Assembly (NCBI GenBank): GCA_028583685.1
Contig: JAMXIF010001193.1
Span: 25,418,340 to 25,482,339, forward strand
Direction of reading: 5' to 3'
Origin: Petaurus breviceps papuanus
Taxonomy: Eukaryota > Chordata > Mammalia > Diprotodontia > Petauridae
DNA: 64,000 bases
Positions within the stretch are counted from its first letter, which is position 1. Each line of letters begins with the position of its first letter. The position numbers and the translations under genes were made by a program. The notes below the pieces were generated by a model, which was given only the letters and a program-made list of their open reading frames with translations, had not been told where the DNA came from and made no database searches. Positions 12,310 to 24,165 of this stretch are shown piece by piece.

Positions 12310-12835
12310 TGTAATGGGAATGTAAATTTTTAAGATCTTCCCTGCCCCTAGGCTAGAGTGCACCTGGAGCCTGGGGTGGGAGCTTGTTTTTCAGTAGATA
12401 CTTTTTGATTGGGCAGTGAGTCAATAAGGTTGTTACATTCTCTGAGCCAGGAGAAGGCTATATAAGCCCTGATGTGTAGCTTTCTTTTGGGGCTCACTTT
12501 GAGAAGTATTCTGTGATTTGATCAGATGAAACTCTGGGAAGCCATTGTTGAGAGCCCCCGGCTTTAAAAAACCCAGATGTTCATTTGGTATGGATATAAT
12601 GGTTGGACAGTTTGGAAATCTGCCTACTTGATCTGTTTCTCTGTCTTGATAATTCTGCCTGTATACTCTGAAGTTCAGGGTGCTGACCTTTTTCCCCTGA
12701 ATGAGGTAAACAATATATGTTTGACTGATTAAAGTAAGCTTGTTAACCCATTTTGAGTTGCTTTCCTTTATCAAAGCAGATCTAAGAACCTGTGTTGGCA
12801 AACACCCTGGGAACACTGGGGTGCTTGCTACTACA
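12310..12835 (+). mobile_element. Solo LTR of an endogenous retrovirus, inserted in L1
   Basis: The 526-base block starts TGTAATGGG and ends CTACTACA, is flanked by the 5-bp duplication attgc (12305-12309 and 12836-12840), and interrupts otherwise colinear L1 ORF2. It contains a TATA-like 'tatataagccc' near 12460 and a possible ATTAAA signal near 12727. No internal retroviral sequence remains, so it is a solo LTR left by recombination. It is younger than the L1 it split. Family not named. Confidence 0.9.
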
Positions 12836-13230
12836 ATTGCTCATGGGTAGGTTGGGCTAATATAACAAAAAATGATAATTCTACCTAATTTACTTATTCA
12901 GTGTCACACCAATCAAACTACCCCAAAAATATTTTATATAGAAAAAAATAGCAAAATTCATCTGGAAGAACAAAAAGTCAAGAATATCCAGAGAATTGAT
13001 GAGAAAAAAAATTCAAAGGAAGGTGACCTGGCCATACCACATCTAAAGCTATATTATAAAGCAGCAATCATCAAAACATTTGGTACTGGCTAAGAAATAC
13101 AGTGGTAGATAAGTGGAATACATTAGGTACAGAAGACCAAGTAGTAAATGATTATAGTAAGCTACTGTTTAATAAACCCCCAAACTCGAGTTTCTAGAGT
13201 TAGAATTCACTATTTGATATATCCTTCAAA
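12836..13230 (+). pseudogene. L1 ORF2 remnant, continuation beyond the LTR
   Basis: 12872-13093 encodes MIILPNLLIQCHTNQT and LYYKAAIIKTFGTG, the L1 ORF2 segment after reverse transcriptase. It is colinear with the sequence before the LTR, showing the LTR entered an existing L1. Confidence 0.88.
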
Positions 13231-13640
13231 AAGAAGGTGTTCATGAGGGGTGGCAATTAACTCTGATTGAATAATACAATAGGACATCAGTTATATTAAA
13301 ATGAGAAGCTGAGAGTGACATCTTGTCACCCTTGGACAGATAAACTGTCTCTACAGTCAGGCTACCCCCAGCCCTGGACTATCTAGACAAAAAGATATGT
13401 CTCTACCCAAGCTTGAGTAGAATCCAATGGGCTTCTCCACCTTAGATCAAATTCCCTGAAAGGCTGGGTGGGATCTGACCAAGTTTGAGAAGAGTTAATT
13501 CAATCTCATTATTAGTGATGTCCTTCAAGAAACTGAACTTTTTGCTTTTTAAAATCAAGACTATAGAAGAAGAAAATTCTGGATCTCCCTAAATAATTGG
13601 TTATTAATGATCATTTGAGTCACTCAGTGGCAACCAGAAA
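13231..13640. other. Unassigned DNA
   Basis: Follows the L1 end. No reading frame or repeat recognised. Confidence 0.4.
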
Positions 13641-13885
13641 CTGTGGCTTCCCCTTTCAGATTACCTTCACCTATTTTGTATATGTATAAATGTGATATTC
13701 TGTATGTGTGTATATGTAAATATGTGAAATGCACTTAATTATTTTAATGTTTCCCAAATGTAATGTGAACTCCTTGAGGCCAGAGACCACTTTTTTTGCC
13801 TTTCTTTGTAGCCCTGGTACTTAGCAAAGTGTCTGGCATGTATTAAGTACTTAAGAAGTACTTGCTGACTGACTGACCAGAAATC
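13641..13885 (+). repeat. L2-type LINE 3' end
   Basis: Landmarks 'gtgaactccttgaggccaga', 'agcaaagtgtctggcatgta' and the terminal 'tgctgactgactga' match the L2 3' end. Confidence 0.8.
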
Positions 13886-13989
13886 AAACAAATACTTCAG
13901 ATTTAGGTCAATGATATATTTTATAGTGGGACTATCATCAACTTATTTTTAGAAGCTATATCTCTCAATACAACCCTAAATTGAATATA

Positions 13990-14900
13990 CTTTTTTGATA
14001 CCAATCATATCACACTGTGGTCACACATCAAGCCTATAATCCATTAAAACTCCCTTTCTTTTTTTTAGTACAATTGTGGTCTAAAAATAACTCATCCATT
14101 TTATATTGGATGAGGATAATTATTTTTTTACTCGTGTCAGATTTCACATTTATCTCTACCAAATTTCATCTCATTAGAGTTAGCCCAGTGGTCCAAGAGG
14201 TCAAGAATTTTTGGAGCCTCTCTCTGTCATCCAGTGTGTCAGTTAGACCTGTTAGTTTGGTATAATCTGCAAATTTGATGTGCATACTATCTATGCTTTT
14301 ATCAAAGTCTTTTTTTTTGGAGGGGGAAGGGCAGGGCAATTGGGGTTAAGTGACTTGCCCAAATTCACATGGCTAGTAAGTGTGTCTGAGGCCAAATTTG
14401 AGCTCAGGTCCTCCTGACTCCAGGGCCAGTGCTTTATTCACTGTGCCACCTCACCACCCCAATCAAAGAACACTGTGCCAAGCACAGACACCAAAGATCT
14501 CCACTAGAGACCTTCTACTAAGTTGACATTGAGCCATTAACCACTCTTTAAATCTGCTCATCAACCAATTCTGAATCCATCCAATTGTATTATCATATAG
14601 TTCCCATCTCTCCATCTCCTCCCCCAGAACAGTAGAAGGTATTTTATCCAACTCTTTCCTAAGATTTGGCTAAACTACATCTATAGAATTTCTTTTTTCT
14701 ACCAGTTTAATAATCCTGTCAAAAAGGAAATAAGATCAGTGTGTCATGACTTGTTCTTGATGAAGCCCTGCAGCCTCCTTGTAATCAATGCTTCTGTTTT
14801 CTTCTTTACCCATCTATTTAACGATTCATTCTAGAATTTCCCTGGGAACTAAAATCAAGCTGACTGGCTTATATAGTTTGCATATTATTTTTCTCTTCAT
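13990..14900 (-). mobile_element. CR1/L3-type LINE reverse-transcriptase fragment
   Basis: The minus strand of 14463-14651 includes GWIQNWLMSR and EWLMAQC, matching the CR1/L3 stretch around RWIHNWL and VVNGSMS, and the DNA follows the amniote CR1 text. A SINE at 14311-14461 interrupts it. Deeply diverged, with stops. Also seen at 21290, 28725-30630 and 41690. Confidence 0.85.
14311..14461 (-). repeat. WSINE1-type SINE inside the CR1 fragment
   Basis: T run, 'gggcaattggggttaagtga', 'gagctcaggtcctcctgact' and 'cactgtgccacctcaccacc'. The flanks share atcaaag (about 14301-14307 and 14462-14468), a target duplication. Confidence 0.93.
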
Positions 14901-15218
14901 TCACCCACACACATTTATTTTCTTTTTAATTTATGGAATAAAACAACCATTTCCATAACATAATATAATAAAAAAGATGATTGCATGAAACTGCAAATCT
15001 GTTATGTCCAGATATAAAATTATATATATATAATTTTAAAATATATAATAAAATTATCATGTAAATTCCTTTTTCTTTTTTTCTTTTACTTTCCTCCATT
15101 TCCCACCCACCCATGGCTACCATTATATATAAATATTTATATATGTATATAATATATACATACACATACATATATATATAATTACTCTATACATCTATTT
15201 AACATCTACTTTTTTCCT

Positions 15219-15287
15219 AATTGTGGTACCTTTCTTCTTTGCCTTCATATTTCAAATCTGGTACAGTGGCTAACAGTGTATCCCAAC
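15219..15287. repeat. Left copy of a roughly 68-bp direct repeat
   Basis: From 'attgtggtacctttctt' through 'acagtggctaacagtgtatc'. It returns at 15871-15940 with about seven differences. See the right copy. Confidence 0.85.
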
Positions 15288-15394
15288 ACATTTTACCTGT
15301 CCTGACAGTCTCTCCATGGTCAGCTTGGGGAACCTGATCTTACCTTAGGGAGGTGATTTCACATTCTCAGTTACTGGCTCATGCTCCCACTGTG

Positions 15395-15640
15395 ACTACA
15401 ATGGGGACAATTCTAGTTTTGGTTCTTGTTTAAGAGTTCTCTCCAGCAAGGAGGGAAAGTTTAAAAAAAGGTTATTCATGGTGTTAAAACAAAACAGGTG
15501 GGGAACAGGTAGTTTTATTCTCACAGTAAAAAGGGGATGCTAAGCAATAGATGGTCACAGAAATATTAGTACAGAATCCAGTAACTGATCAGTACTAGTA
15601 CAAGCAGTTCAGGGGCTAATATTCAAGTCTTGCTGGGCCA
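15395..15640 (-). mobile_element. LTR fragment, same family as 57732-58640
   Basis: Shares 'ggggacaattcta', 'gaacaggtagttttattctc' and 'ccagtaac' in the same order with the larger minus-strand copy near 57.7 kb. The minus-strand AATAAA near 15513 would be the LTR's polyadenylation signal. Only the R/U5-side part is recognisable. Confidence 0.65.
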
Positions 15641-15737
15641 TTTGTAGTTTCTTTGTGATTGCTGCTAATTAGCCATTTTATATTTTTATCTCCACTTTTG
15701 CACCAAGTGGGCTCTTTCTTTCTAGTTCATTTGTATC

Positions 15738-15868
15738 CATTCTCTCTCTCTCTCTGTCTCTCTCTCTCTGTTTCTGTCTCTGTCTGTCTCTCTGTTTCTG
15801 TCTCTGTCTGTCTCTCTGTTTCTGTCTCTGTCTCACTGTCTCTATCTCTGTCTCTGTCTCTCTCTCTC
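15738..15868. repeat. (TCTCTG)n-rich microsatellite
   Basis: Alternating tctctg, tctctc and tttctg units. Open frames on both strands here (S/V/L-rich and R/Q/E-rich) are low-complexity artefacts. Confidence 0.95.
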
Positions 15869-15870
15869 CC

Positions 15871-15940
15871 CTATTTGTGGTACCTTTCCTGTTTGCCTTC
15901 ATATTTCAAGTCTGGCACAGTGGCTAACACTGTATCCCTT
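15871..15940. repeat. Right copy of a roughly 68-bp direct repeat
   Basis: 'tttgtggtacctttcctg' through 'acagtggctaacactgtatc'. The two copies bracket about 580 bases holding an LTR fragment and a microsatellite. Confidence 0.85.
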
Positions 15941-17164
15941 AAAAGAGGCCATAAAAGAGTTGAAAAGAGAACTAGGGGTGAAAGGAATCACACTGTTGTG
16001 GGGGCATCTTTGATATGTTGATGTTTCAAGGGATCTACATCTTGACCATTCCAGATAATGCCCTCCCTCTGAAAGCACAGATTACAACTATCCACATCTT
16101 CAGAAATTGTGTAGTATACAGGTGAAAGAGTGCTGGAGTTGGAGTTCAGATGCCATTAGCTTAAAATGAAAATCTTGCCTCAAAAACAAGATGTAAAAAT
16201 GCAAAACAACCTATTGTCATTATTTCTGTGACATTCAGTGTTTGTTCTTTGAAATTATTTTCAGGCCACTGAACTTTGTGTGACTGGATTTATTCTGCCT
16301 TTTTCTTCTTATATGTGTCTTAAAATTTTCTGTTTCTTTGAATTTTCATACGTTGTTCCTTTATCTGTTTGCCTTATTTTTTTTGTCGTTGTTCTGAGTA
16401 AGAATCTAACTTTGATCATCCAATTTATTTAATCTTTCAGTATTTGTTCTCCTATCATTTTTGGCACAGGTTCACCATTCCATTCTGAATTAATTTTCAC
16501 TGTAACTCTTTTGTATTCAAGAATCTCCTTATCAAGCTGAGGTTTTATTTTTTCTCCTTTACCTGCTCCTTATCTACTAAATGAGATCTTTCTTGCCTTA
16601 TTATTTTTTTTAATTGCTAAGTTTTGTTTTGACAGTAGACGAATCTCAAACTTATGTTTGAGTTATGCAAAATAGCATAAAAACATGATTACAACAGGGT
16701 AGTATTTATACCTTTCTACTTCTTTAATTTACTGTGTTTTTAAAGGAAGTATATGTGTGTTTTAACTTAATAAAGTTAGTACTAACTTTATCCTTTGTAT
16801 TTGACCTCAGTTTGATTCCCATTTAATGGTGTATAACCATGATCCAGAACCAAAGCTGTAGGTTTACTCAGCAAAAGAAAAATTTCAATTAGGGGCTTGG
16901 AAATGTGGTACTCACTACATGATTTTTTTGGATTATGCCCCCACCCCTATCCAGAGTTTTCCCTGAGGATATCATAATTTTTATTCATGTCTAAGACTGT
17001 CATTGAGGGAAAAGAATCTTATCTCTCATGCAAGTATCAGGGATAATAAAACATCAAATAAAGAACAGAATTTATTTAATCTGACCAAAAAAAAAAAAAA
17101 GCACACAAAAAACAAGCACTCAAGCCTATAAACAGTTAAGATGATTCCTCTGTTCCATATCTCA
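15941..17164. other. Unassigned DNA
   Basis: AT-rich with short A and T runs. No repeat or gene recognised. Confidence 0.4.
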
Positions 17165-17345
17165 AGACCTTACTATCTGTGTGACCCTGGGCACATAACC
17201 TCCATTTGCCTTAGTTTCCTCAACTGTAAAATGGGAATACCTATATCTCAGAGTTGTTGAGAGGATCAAATGAGAAAATGTTTTTTAAAAGAATCTAGCA
17301 TAGTGCGCAGCTCATAGCAGAGAGTATATGAGTGCTTATTCCCTT
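17165..17345 (+). repeat. MIR/THER-type CORE-SINE
   Basis: 'gtgaccctgggcacataacc', 'tagtttcctcaactgtaaaa' and 'gttgttgagaggatcaaatg'. Confidence 0.85.
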
Positions 17346-17584
17346 CCCTCTCTTTCCCCCTCCAAACTTACAATATACCCTGGGTGGGATTCCTCCACAA
17401 ATTGAAAACACTTGGAGTTTCTAAGAGATTTAAGCAAGCCTTCCTTCTGGTGAGTCTTTACTTTACCAGGTCCTCAAACTTAACTATATATTAGATATCC
17501 CTCAAAAAGGAAAAAAGGTTAATATTTGCTAGCGAGTCAAACAACCCTACCTTCTAGTGAACCCCCCTCCTTCATACAATACTT

Positions 17585-17715
17585 CAATTAGCTTCAAGCA
17601 TCTATTTAGCGCTTACTACATACAAGGCAATTTAGTATGTGATAGAATCACAAAGATAAAACAAAGAACAACAAAACAGTCCTAACCTTCAAGGACTTTA
17701 TATTCTACTTTCTCT
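17585..17715 (+). repeat. 'tattaagcactta'-type interspersed repeat
   Basis: 'tttagcgcttactacataca', 'aaggcaatttagtatgtga' and 'ccttcaaggactttatattc', colinear with the copy at 27020. Confidence 0.6.
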
Positions 17716-18480
17716 AGATGTATGATACTTCCGTGAGTAGAGTCCCCTTCATGATGAAAAGACTTGTAATTGAAAGTAATGGACATCTCCCATGTTTTAT
17801 GGGATTTTATTTATATCCACAATCCATATTACATATTGCTTGTTAGTAATGGGCATGGTCTGGGTTTTCTCCTCTACATTGTAGATTTGCCCCCTTTTGA
17901 TTCATGGTCCTGTCTCTTGCTTGGCCTAGAAACTTAATCTTCTTCTGGAGTTGATTATTTGATGAACACAACTCCCTGAAGAAGCCACATGGAAGTACAA
18001 GCCTACCTCCAGGAAATGGTCAGAGTCTGTCCAGAGCCCCTTTATGCTACGTCTTTCTCTTGCTCTCTGACCTCTAGCCTGGAGTCCTTGTGTAGCATCT
18101 TTTTGAGGCCAAGCCCAATGGCATAGTTCAGATGCATGAACTCTCCAGGAATCATTAATCAGCAATGATCACAGTAATGTCAATGAGGCAACAAGAACTC
18201 AAGATAAAGTAAGTTTGCATCTCCCCAAGGAGATTTTATAAATGCCAAGAAAAGGAAAACAACTATGAGGAAACAAGGATCTAGGACTATTCAGGGGCAC
18301 ACTGGCTAAAATTGTCATTTATACAGTTGTGGTCAGTATTGACATTTTTATTTTGGCTCTATTTTCTTTGTTCTGTATCAATAAATATTCTTTCTACCTT
18401 TTGAGAGTTCTTCATATTCATTGTTCCTTATATCCTAATAATGTTCTGTTGTTAATATAAATTAACAATGACATATAGAG
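17716..18480. other. Unassigned DNA
   Basis: Includes a 79-codon minus-strand open frame (18165-17926) that matches nothing I know. Short, no supporting context, probably chance. Confidence 0.4.
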
Positions 18481-18580
18481 AGCATCTTAAGGTTCACAAA
18501 GGTCTTAATATATTATCTCATTTGATCCTCAAAACAATCCTTTAAGGTATTACAAGAATTACTCCTCCATCTCCTTGCTA
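18481..18580 (-). repeat. MIR-like SINE fragment
   Basis: 'tattatctcatttgatcctc' with 'aaaacaatcc' is the antisense middle of MIR. Confidence 0.6.
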
Positions 18581-18829
18581 GCAGGCTTCTCAAACTGAAG
18601 ATGCCTTTATCCTGTGGCCCTCTCCTCTGATTGCTGAGTCCTTGGCCAAGACTAGCACTTCATGGGGTTTTAAGAGCATGTTTATCCCACTTCTGGCTCA
18701 TTCCTCATCATCTAGATTTCTCTAACTCCTTGGCTATATAGACTGTAGCCTTACCCTTCTCCCACCCCATGGGTATCCTCTTTTTTCCTCTTACCCATTT
18801 CCATTGCTGTCTAATTTTCCTTTATATAT

Positions 18830-18940
18830 TTTCTCCAAATAGAATATAAGATCCTTGAAGGTAGGAAATAGCTTTTTTAAGGTTGCATTTGTGCCCACCC
18901 CACACGCATAGTAAATGCTTAATAAATGCTTTATCTAAAA
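18830..18940 (+). repeat. L2 3'-end fragment
   Basis: 'aagatccttgaaggtaggaa' and 'gtaaatgcttaataaatgct' match the L2 3' end. Confidence 0.65.
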
Positions 18941-18964
18941 CAATAGCAACAGTTTATTATTATT

Positions 18965-19590
18965 AATAAATGATATTATTTATTTTTAATATTTTATTTT
19001 CTCAATTACATGTAAAAACCATTTTAACACTTTGTTTTCAAATTTTGAATTCAAATTCTCTCTCTCCTTTTCTTCCCCTACTCATTGAGAAGGCAAGCAA
19101 TTTGACATAGATTACATATATACAAGTAGTCATGAAAGACATTTCCATGTAAGTCATTCTGTTAAAAAAAAAACACAAACAAAAAAAAAAAGAAAAAGAA
19201 AGCAAAGAAAAAGTATTTTTGATCTGCATTCAGGCACTACCAATTCTTTCTCTGGAGATGGGCAGCACCTTTCATCATAAGTTCTATAGAATTATCTTGG
19301 ATCATTGTATTACTGAGAATAGCTAAGTTTTTCATAGTAGATCATCACATAATATTGCTGTTATTGTGTGCAATGCTCTCCTGATTCTACTCGTTTCACT
19401 TTGCATCCATTCATGTAAGTCTTTCCATGTTTTTCTGAGAGCATTCTGCTCATCATTACTTATAGCACAGTAGTATGCCATCACAATCATGCAACAACTT
19501 GTTCAGCCATTCCCCAATTGATGGGCATCCCTGCATTCCCTCCAATTCTTTACTACCACAAAGAAAGCTGCCACAAACATTTTAGAACAT
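18965..19590 (-). mobile_element. L1 3' end, antisense
   Basis: Contains the marsupial L1 3' text 'gcattctgctcatcattact', 'cattccccaattgatgggca' and 'ttctttactaccacaaagaa', antisense. An A-rich tract at 19158-19212 interrupts it. Confidence 0.85.
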
Positions 19591-19980
19591 ACAAGTTCTT
19601 TTACTTTTCCCCCAATTATCTTGAGAAAGAAGCATCTTTTTGCTTTTGTCTTTTTTGTTCAGCTCCATATTTTCAGAGTTTCTTTTTAATGGAAATGGTA
19701 AAATGGAACATAACTTTGTGTTATAACTCAAAGAATTCACCAGTTTCACTACAGCATTCAGAATTTTTGCCACAGATTCATCCCAAATTACAAAATGATA
19801 TTTTGCTCTTCCTACTGATGGACACTTCCATGCTACTACTATAATAATAATTTGGCAGGAAAAAAAAGCCAGTACCATTGGACATCATTGCTGGAAAAAG
19901 TCAGTAGTGGGGATCTATAGGGTACTACAGTGACAGTTTGGAATCCCCAGGGGTTTATGAAATCAGTGGAGGAAGGGGTC
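19591..19980. other. Unassigned DNA
   Basis: Overlapping short frames on both strands with no recognisable protein. Probably old L1 spacer or unique sequence. Confidence 0.35.
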
Positions 19981-20135
19981 ATTAGGGCTTTCATCTACCC
20001 TAGCAATTACATAGAGTCAGAGAGCCTGCATATGAATCAGAAGTCTGTCACTATTACCTATGTGACCTTGGGCAAGATACTTAAGTCTCATTTTCTACAT
20101 CTGTAAGATGTGAGGGTTGGACTAGAGGATTATAA
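19981..20135 (+). repeat. MIR-type SINE fragment
   Basis: 'tgtgaccttgggcaagatac' and 'ctcattttctacatctgtaa'. Confidence 0.8.
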
Positions 20136-20274
20136 ATATATTTTTTCCTTTGATGAAATATTTGATTTAATTCCTAAAGCTTAAAAAAACTAGTAGAATA
20201 TAGAAAGTATTTTAAATTATCAGGTATTTTCATTAATAACCAAACTAATTTCCTCTGGAAATATCTTTTTTTTT

Positions 20275-20480
20275 AAACTTCTTTTTATTAATTAATTTAA
20301 TTTTAGTTTTCAACATTCACTTGCACAAGATTTTGAGTTCCAAATTTTCTTCCCTTCTGTCCCCTCCCCCCCACCCCAAGAGAGTGTGCATTCTGATTAC
20401 CCCTTCCCCTAATCTTCCTCCTCTTCTATCAACCCCACCTCCTCTTACACCCTTCCCTTCTTTTTTCCTGTAGGGCAAGA
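20275..20480 (-). mobile_element. L1 3'UTR end, antisense, 5'-truncated
   Basis: 'tagttttcaacattcacttg', 'cacaagattttgagttccaa' and 'cctgtagggcaagatagatt' match the copy at 42940-43145 in the same strand. Confidence 0.8.
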
Positions 20481-21289
20481 TAGATTGGAAATATATCTTA
20501 ATAAATTTTATAGCAATTTAAAGTCATTCAAATGACAGTAATCTAGAATCAAATTTAAATTTAGAAGGTTCTCCTTGTCCAAGGATACTTGATATTCTAA
20601 AAGATCCCTTAAAGTGAATCCATTTTAAATGAAGACATTTTATAGGAAATAGTGAATAAAGTTTGATTGAAATTTTATCTTAAAGAATAAAGTTAAAAGT
20701 ATAAAATAATTATTTTGACTTACACTTAGCAAAATGTAGATAATAATCATAATTACATACCAACTGTTAGTATGAACAAAGAACACATCAAATATTGATT
20801 TTTAAGGTTTTTCCAATATGTTATGATGGTACAATATATTTGTCACTTCACATTTGACTGTAGCAACATTATCATATGGAAAGTCATTGCTGAAAAATAT
20901 GCGACAGCTTCTTCAAGTTTTCCAAGGGTCCCTCATATTTAAATCATTTTCTTTTTAAATGGGGTGAGTAACTGACCCACTAAAACTTTAACAAGTTGAG
21001 TGTGGTTAGGTCACGTCTAGTGTTAATCAGGAAGGGATGTTTCAGTTAAGACTAATTTTATAGGTGGTCAGTCTATTAGCAAATATTTTCATGCTGTGAT
21101 GATTTTTACTTCTCTATATCAACTGTAGAGAAGCAACATGGAGTCAGGAGTGCTTGGGTTGAAGTCTTCCCTGTGACAAACATAAGCATGTGAAATCCTG
21201 GGCACTTGCCCATTTACTCTCTTAATACCCCCACACAAATCTCCAAGGTTATAAATTCCAGAATAGTTGGTGATCTGTACTGGTGGAGG
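20481..21289. other. Unassigned AT-rich DNA
   Basis: No recognised repeat to about 21100. 21120-21225 may be a decayed MIR ('gagtcaggagtgcttgggtt'). Confidence 0.4.
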
Positions 21290-21680
21290 ATTATAGAATC
21301 TTCAAGTGGAGAGGAACCTCAGCTCACAGCTGACCAAGACCTGACCTGTCCACCACATCCCCAGGTAGATATACAGCCTTTGCTTGAAGAATGAGGGTGA
21401 ATCTAACAGTTCCTGATGGGGAGAATTCAACTCTCAGACAGTTCAGACTATTAGGGAGCTTTTACCGTGAGTCTAAACTTTTTTCTCTTCAATTTCCCAC
21501 TATCATTTCTAGTTCTGCAGGGTCAGTTAGAACAAGTGGGGTGCTTTCCCATGTGACAAAGCTTCAAATACCTGAAGACACGCATTTTTTTCCCACTAAC
21601 TCAGAGTCTTCTCTTTTTCAGGTCCCATTGCTTCAACCCATAAATCTTGGTGTGCTCACAAACGTGGTTAAGCTATTAAT
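21290..21680 (-). mobile_element. CR1/L3 LINE 3' region fragment
   Basis: 'gaggaacctcagctcacagc', 'agacagttcagactattagg' and 'caaatacctgaagacacg' follow the CR1 antisense text also present at 28725-29255. The 62- and 137-codon frames here are shadows of it. Confidence 0.75.
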
Positions 21681-22769
21681 ACCCTCTAGCATATCTGTGT
21701 CCCTCAAAAATGTAGTGCCACAAACTGAACACAAGTCTACAGAATGGCTGACTAAGGCAAAGGACAGGGGATCCTTTCCCATTCTCATTACCATTCCACT
21801 CTGAATCCATTTTCCCATATTTAAAATTAATGGATATCTCTTCTAACTCTGTATCTTCTAATGAAACAAATTTTATTTGCTTAGTTTAAGAACTTGTCTC
21901 ATAAATCAATTATAGGCTTTATATCAATGCTGAAAAGTCAGTTGTTGATGGGGGGGGGGAGGGTTGATATTGCACAAGAAGAATATTTATATTGCCTGAG
22001 GAAATGTGATGGTCTGTGCATATGGGAGCCAGTTCAGGACCAGAGAAATTTAGCCAAGTGGAAAAGATGGCATTCTGACTACCATCTGCTTTTTACAATA
22101 GCACCTTAGAAAATACTCCTTTCTAAAAGCTAATTGAATCAGGCTAACTAGATGACATCAACCAATAATCATAGCAGGAAGCATACCCAGGGGCTTGTGA
22201 GATATAGTTCATCCCTGGGGGAGGGGAGGAGGGGTAGGGAAAGAGACAGAGACAGAGACAGAGTGAGAGAGAGAGAGAAGCCACTTCTAAATCCTATTAA
22301 CTCTATGTCCACATTATTTTTCAAAGCTATCCTTTCCTTTCAACTTCTAAAGTAACCAACCAAAATCAGTTTCTCAGTACTGATCATCTCAACTATTAAC
22401 CTCCAAACTGGTCTCCTCATCTCTATTCATTCTCTTCTCCAATTTATCCTTCATATTTTTGCCAAAATTATATCCCTAATTCAAGCCAGATCATGTCAAC
22501 ATTGTGCTGAATACCCTGTCATTATTGTTGTATGAACTAAATAGCAGTTGTCTTGATCTTTAGAGTCTTCTATCTCATTAAGATTTAATTCTGTTTAAAA
22601 TATTATTTTATGTCAATCCTGACACATCTAAGAGATTTGCTATGTTTAGAATGTACCATCTATCATGCATAAATAATAATTTTCCTATTATGCTTCTGCA
22701 ATCCAAACTTCCCTTCCATCACCACCCTTAACTCCCCCTCCCTATCCCACCCCCACCTTATTTGGAAAA
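21681..22769. other. Unassigned DNA with a G run and (AGAGAC)n
   Basis: A run of G lies at 21951-21959 and a purine (agagac/gagaga) tract at 22239-22279. Otherwise nothing recognised; 22385-22520 may be an old L2 piece. Confidence 0.4.
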
Positions 22770-23700
22770 TTCACAATGGTCAAAGATATTACAGACAGTT
22801 CTCAAGGGAAGAAATGCATGCTATATATAGCCACACTAAAAAAAGTTTCAAATCACTAGTAATTAGAGAAATCTAAATTAAAGCAACTACAAGGTTCTGT
22901 ATCACACTCAGCAAATTAGCAAAATCGACAAAAAAAGGAGTATGGCAAATTTTGGAGGGTCTTTAGGCGGGAGAAAAGGATATTGATGGACTATGGGTGC
23001 TACTATGCACTGGTAAAGACATTCTAGACAGCAATTTGAAACTTTGCCTCAGAAGTTACTAAATAGTTCATACCTTTTGACCCAGCAATATCAATATTAG
23101 GCAACTTAAATGATTTTTTAAATGAGAAAAAGGTCCTCCTATATATACACACAAATATATTAACAGTGGTTCTTTATGTAGTCACAAAGAACTTGAAACT
23201 AAGGGAGTGTACACCAATTGGAGAATAGCTGAATAAATTACATCACATGTAATACTATTGTGCTGTTAAAAAAAAAAACAAAATTATGAAAGAGATGATT
23301 TCAGAGAAACCTGGGGAGGCTTCTATAAACTGATGAAGAGTGAATTGACCAGAAGCATATGAGTTTTTTATATAATAATAACACCATAAAAATGAACAAC
23401 TTTGAATGACATAAGAACTGTGATCATCAAAGTCATCAACCATGATTCCAAAGGAACCATGACACAGAATGTTACCTACCTCCTGATGGAGGTATCATTT
23501 GATACATGATGGACCAAATATGCAGAATAAGATACATGTTTTTGACATGGTCAATATGAGAATTACTTTGCTGGATTATGTATATCTGTTACCAGGATTT
23601 TGTTTTGCTTTTATTTATTTGTCTTTTGTTTGGAGAGAAAAATGAGTGCTTGATAATTTAAAAAATAAAACATTTAAAATGAAAAAGATAAAAAGAAAAT
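22770..23700 (+). mobile_element. L1 ORF2 C-terminal region and 3' end, sense
   Basis: 'tcaaatcactagtaattaga', 'ttttgacccagcaatatcaa' and 'accaattggagaatagctga' are the sense form of the L1 end seen antisense at 31-31.6 kb. Diverged and frame-broken. Confidence 0.88.
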
Positions 23701-24165
23701 TTATTTTTAAAAATGTATGACTTTTTGGATTAGATATAAAAATATGTTAACCAATACAGTCTGATCTTCTGAATAAACAATAAATAAATAAACCTTCTGA
23801 ATAAAGCTCAAAGCAGAGTTAAGGTGAGTTTCTGAGTACCAAATGATGAAACAATACAAAAGTGATTCCACATGTGGAAAAACCAAACCCAGAGATCACT
23901 GAGTCAATTATGACTGTTGTATTTAAAATAAATGTTCTTTGTTTTTTTAAGCAATTAGTGCAAAAGGAGAAGAGTGATACTCTATAAACGTGACAAAAAA
24001 TGATATATAGTTCCCAGAATTGCTCTAGATATTAAGCTGTTCAGAATAATTCCAAGAGCTCTCAGTCCATGTAATGGCAAGCAAAGAAGTAGTTCACCCT
24101 TTGTTTCAGCTATTGAATTAATACCTTCTTTAAGTTCAGGTTTCTTTTGAACCTTGTATCAAGTC
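23701..24165. other. Unassigned DNA
   Basis: No repeat or gene recognised. Confidence 0.4.

Larger units (their letters stand above)
7638..13230 (+). mobile_element. Nearly full-length L1 (LINE-1), disabled, with nested insertions
   Basis: The element keeps all L1 parts in order: a 5' end with aagatggc (7651-7658), ORF1 (about 8300-9420), a purine-rich spacer of about 650 bases, and ORF2 from about 10086. Two SINE segments (7758-7965) and one solo LTR (12310-12835) interrupt it. ORF1 shows the coiled coil (8594-8794, EKEAQKLTEENNSLKK) and a degraded C-terminal domain. ORF2 shows endonuclease motifs (CCLQET, then SFSDHDGIKI near 10760) and the reverse-transcriptase block [15 protein letters not shown] (11875-11920). 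The catalytic FADD reads FANN at about 11998-12009. Many stops and frame shifts; the region after reverse transcriptase stops near 13230 without a clear 3'UTR or A tail. Confidence 0.93.

Noticed and set aside
15659-16021. Serine/valine/leucine-rich 120-codon frame
   Set aside because: It is translation of a (TCTCTG)n microsatellite.
17926-18165. 79-codon minus-strand frame in non-repeat DNA
   Set aside because: No homology I recognise, no splice or promoter context, chance length.
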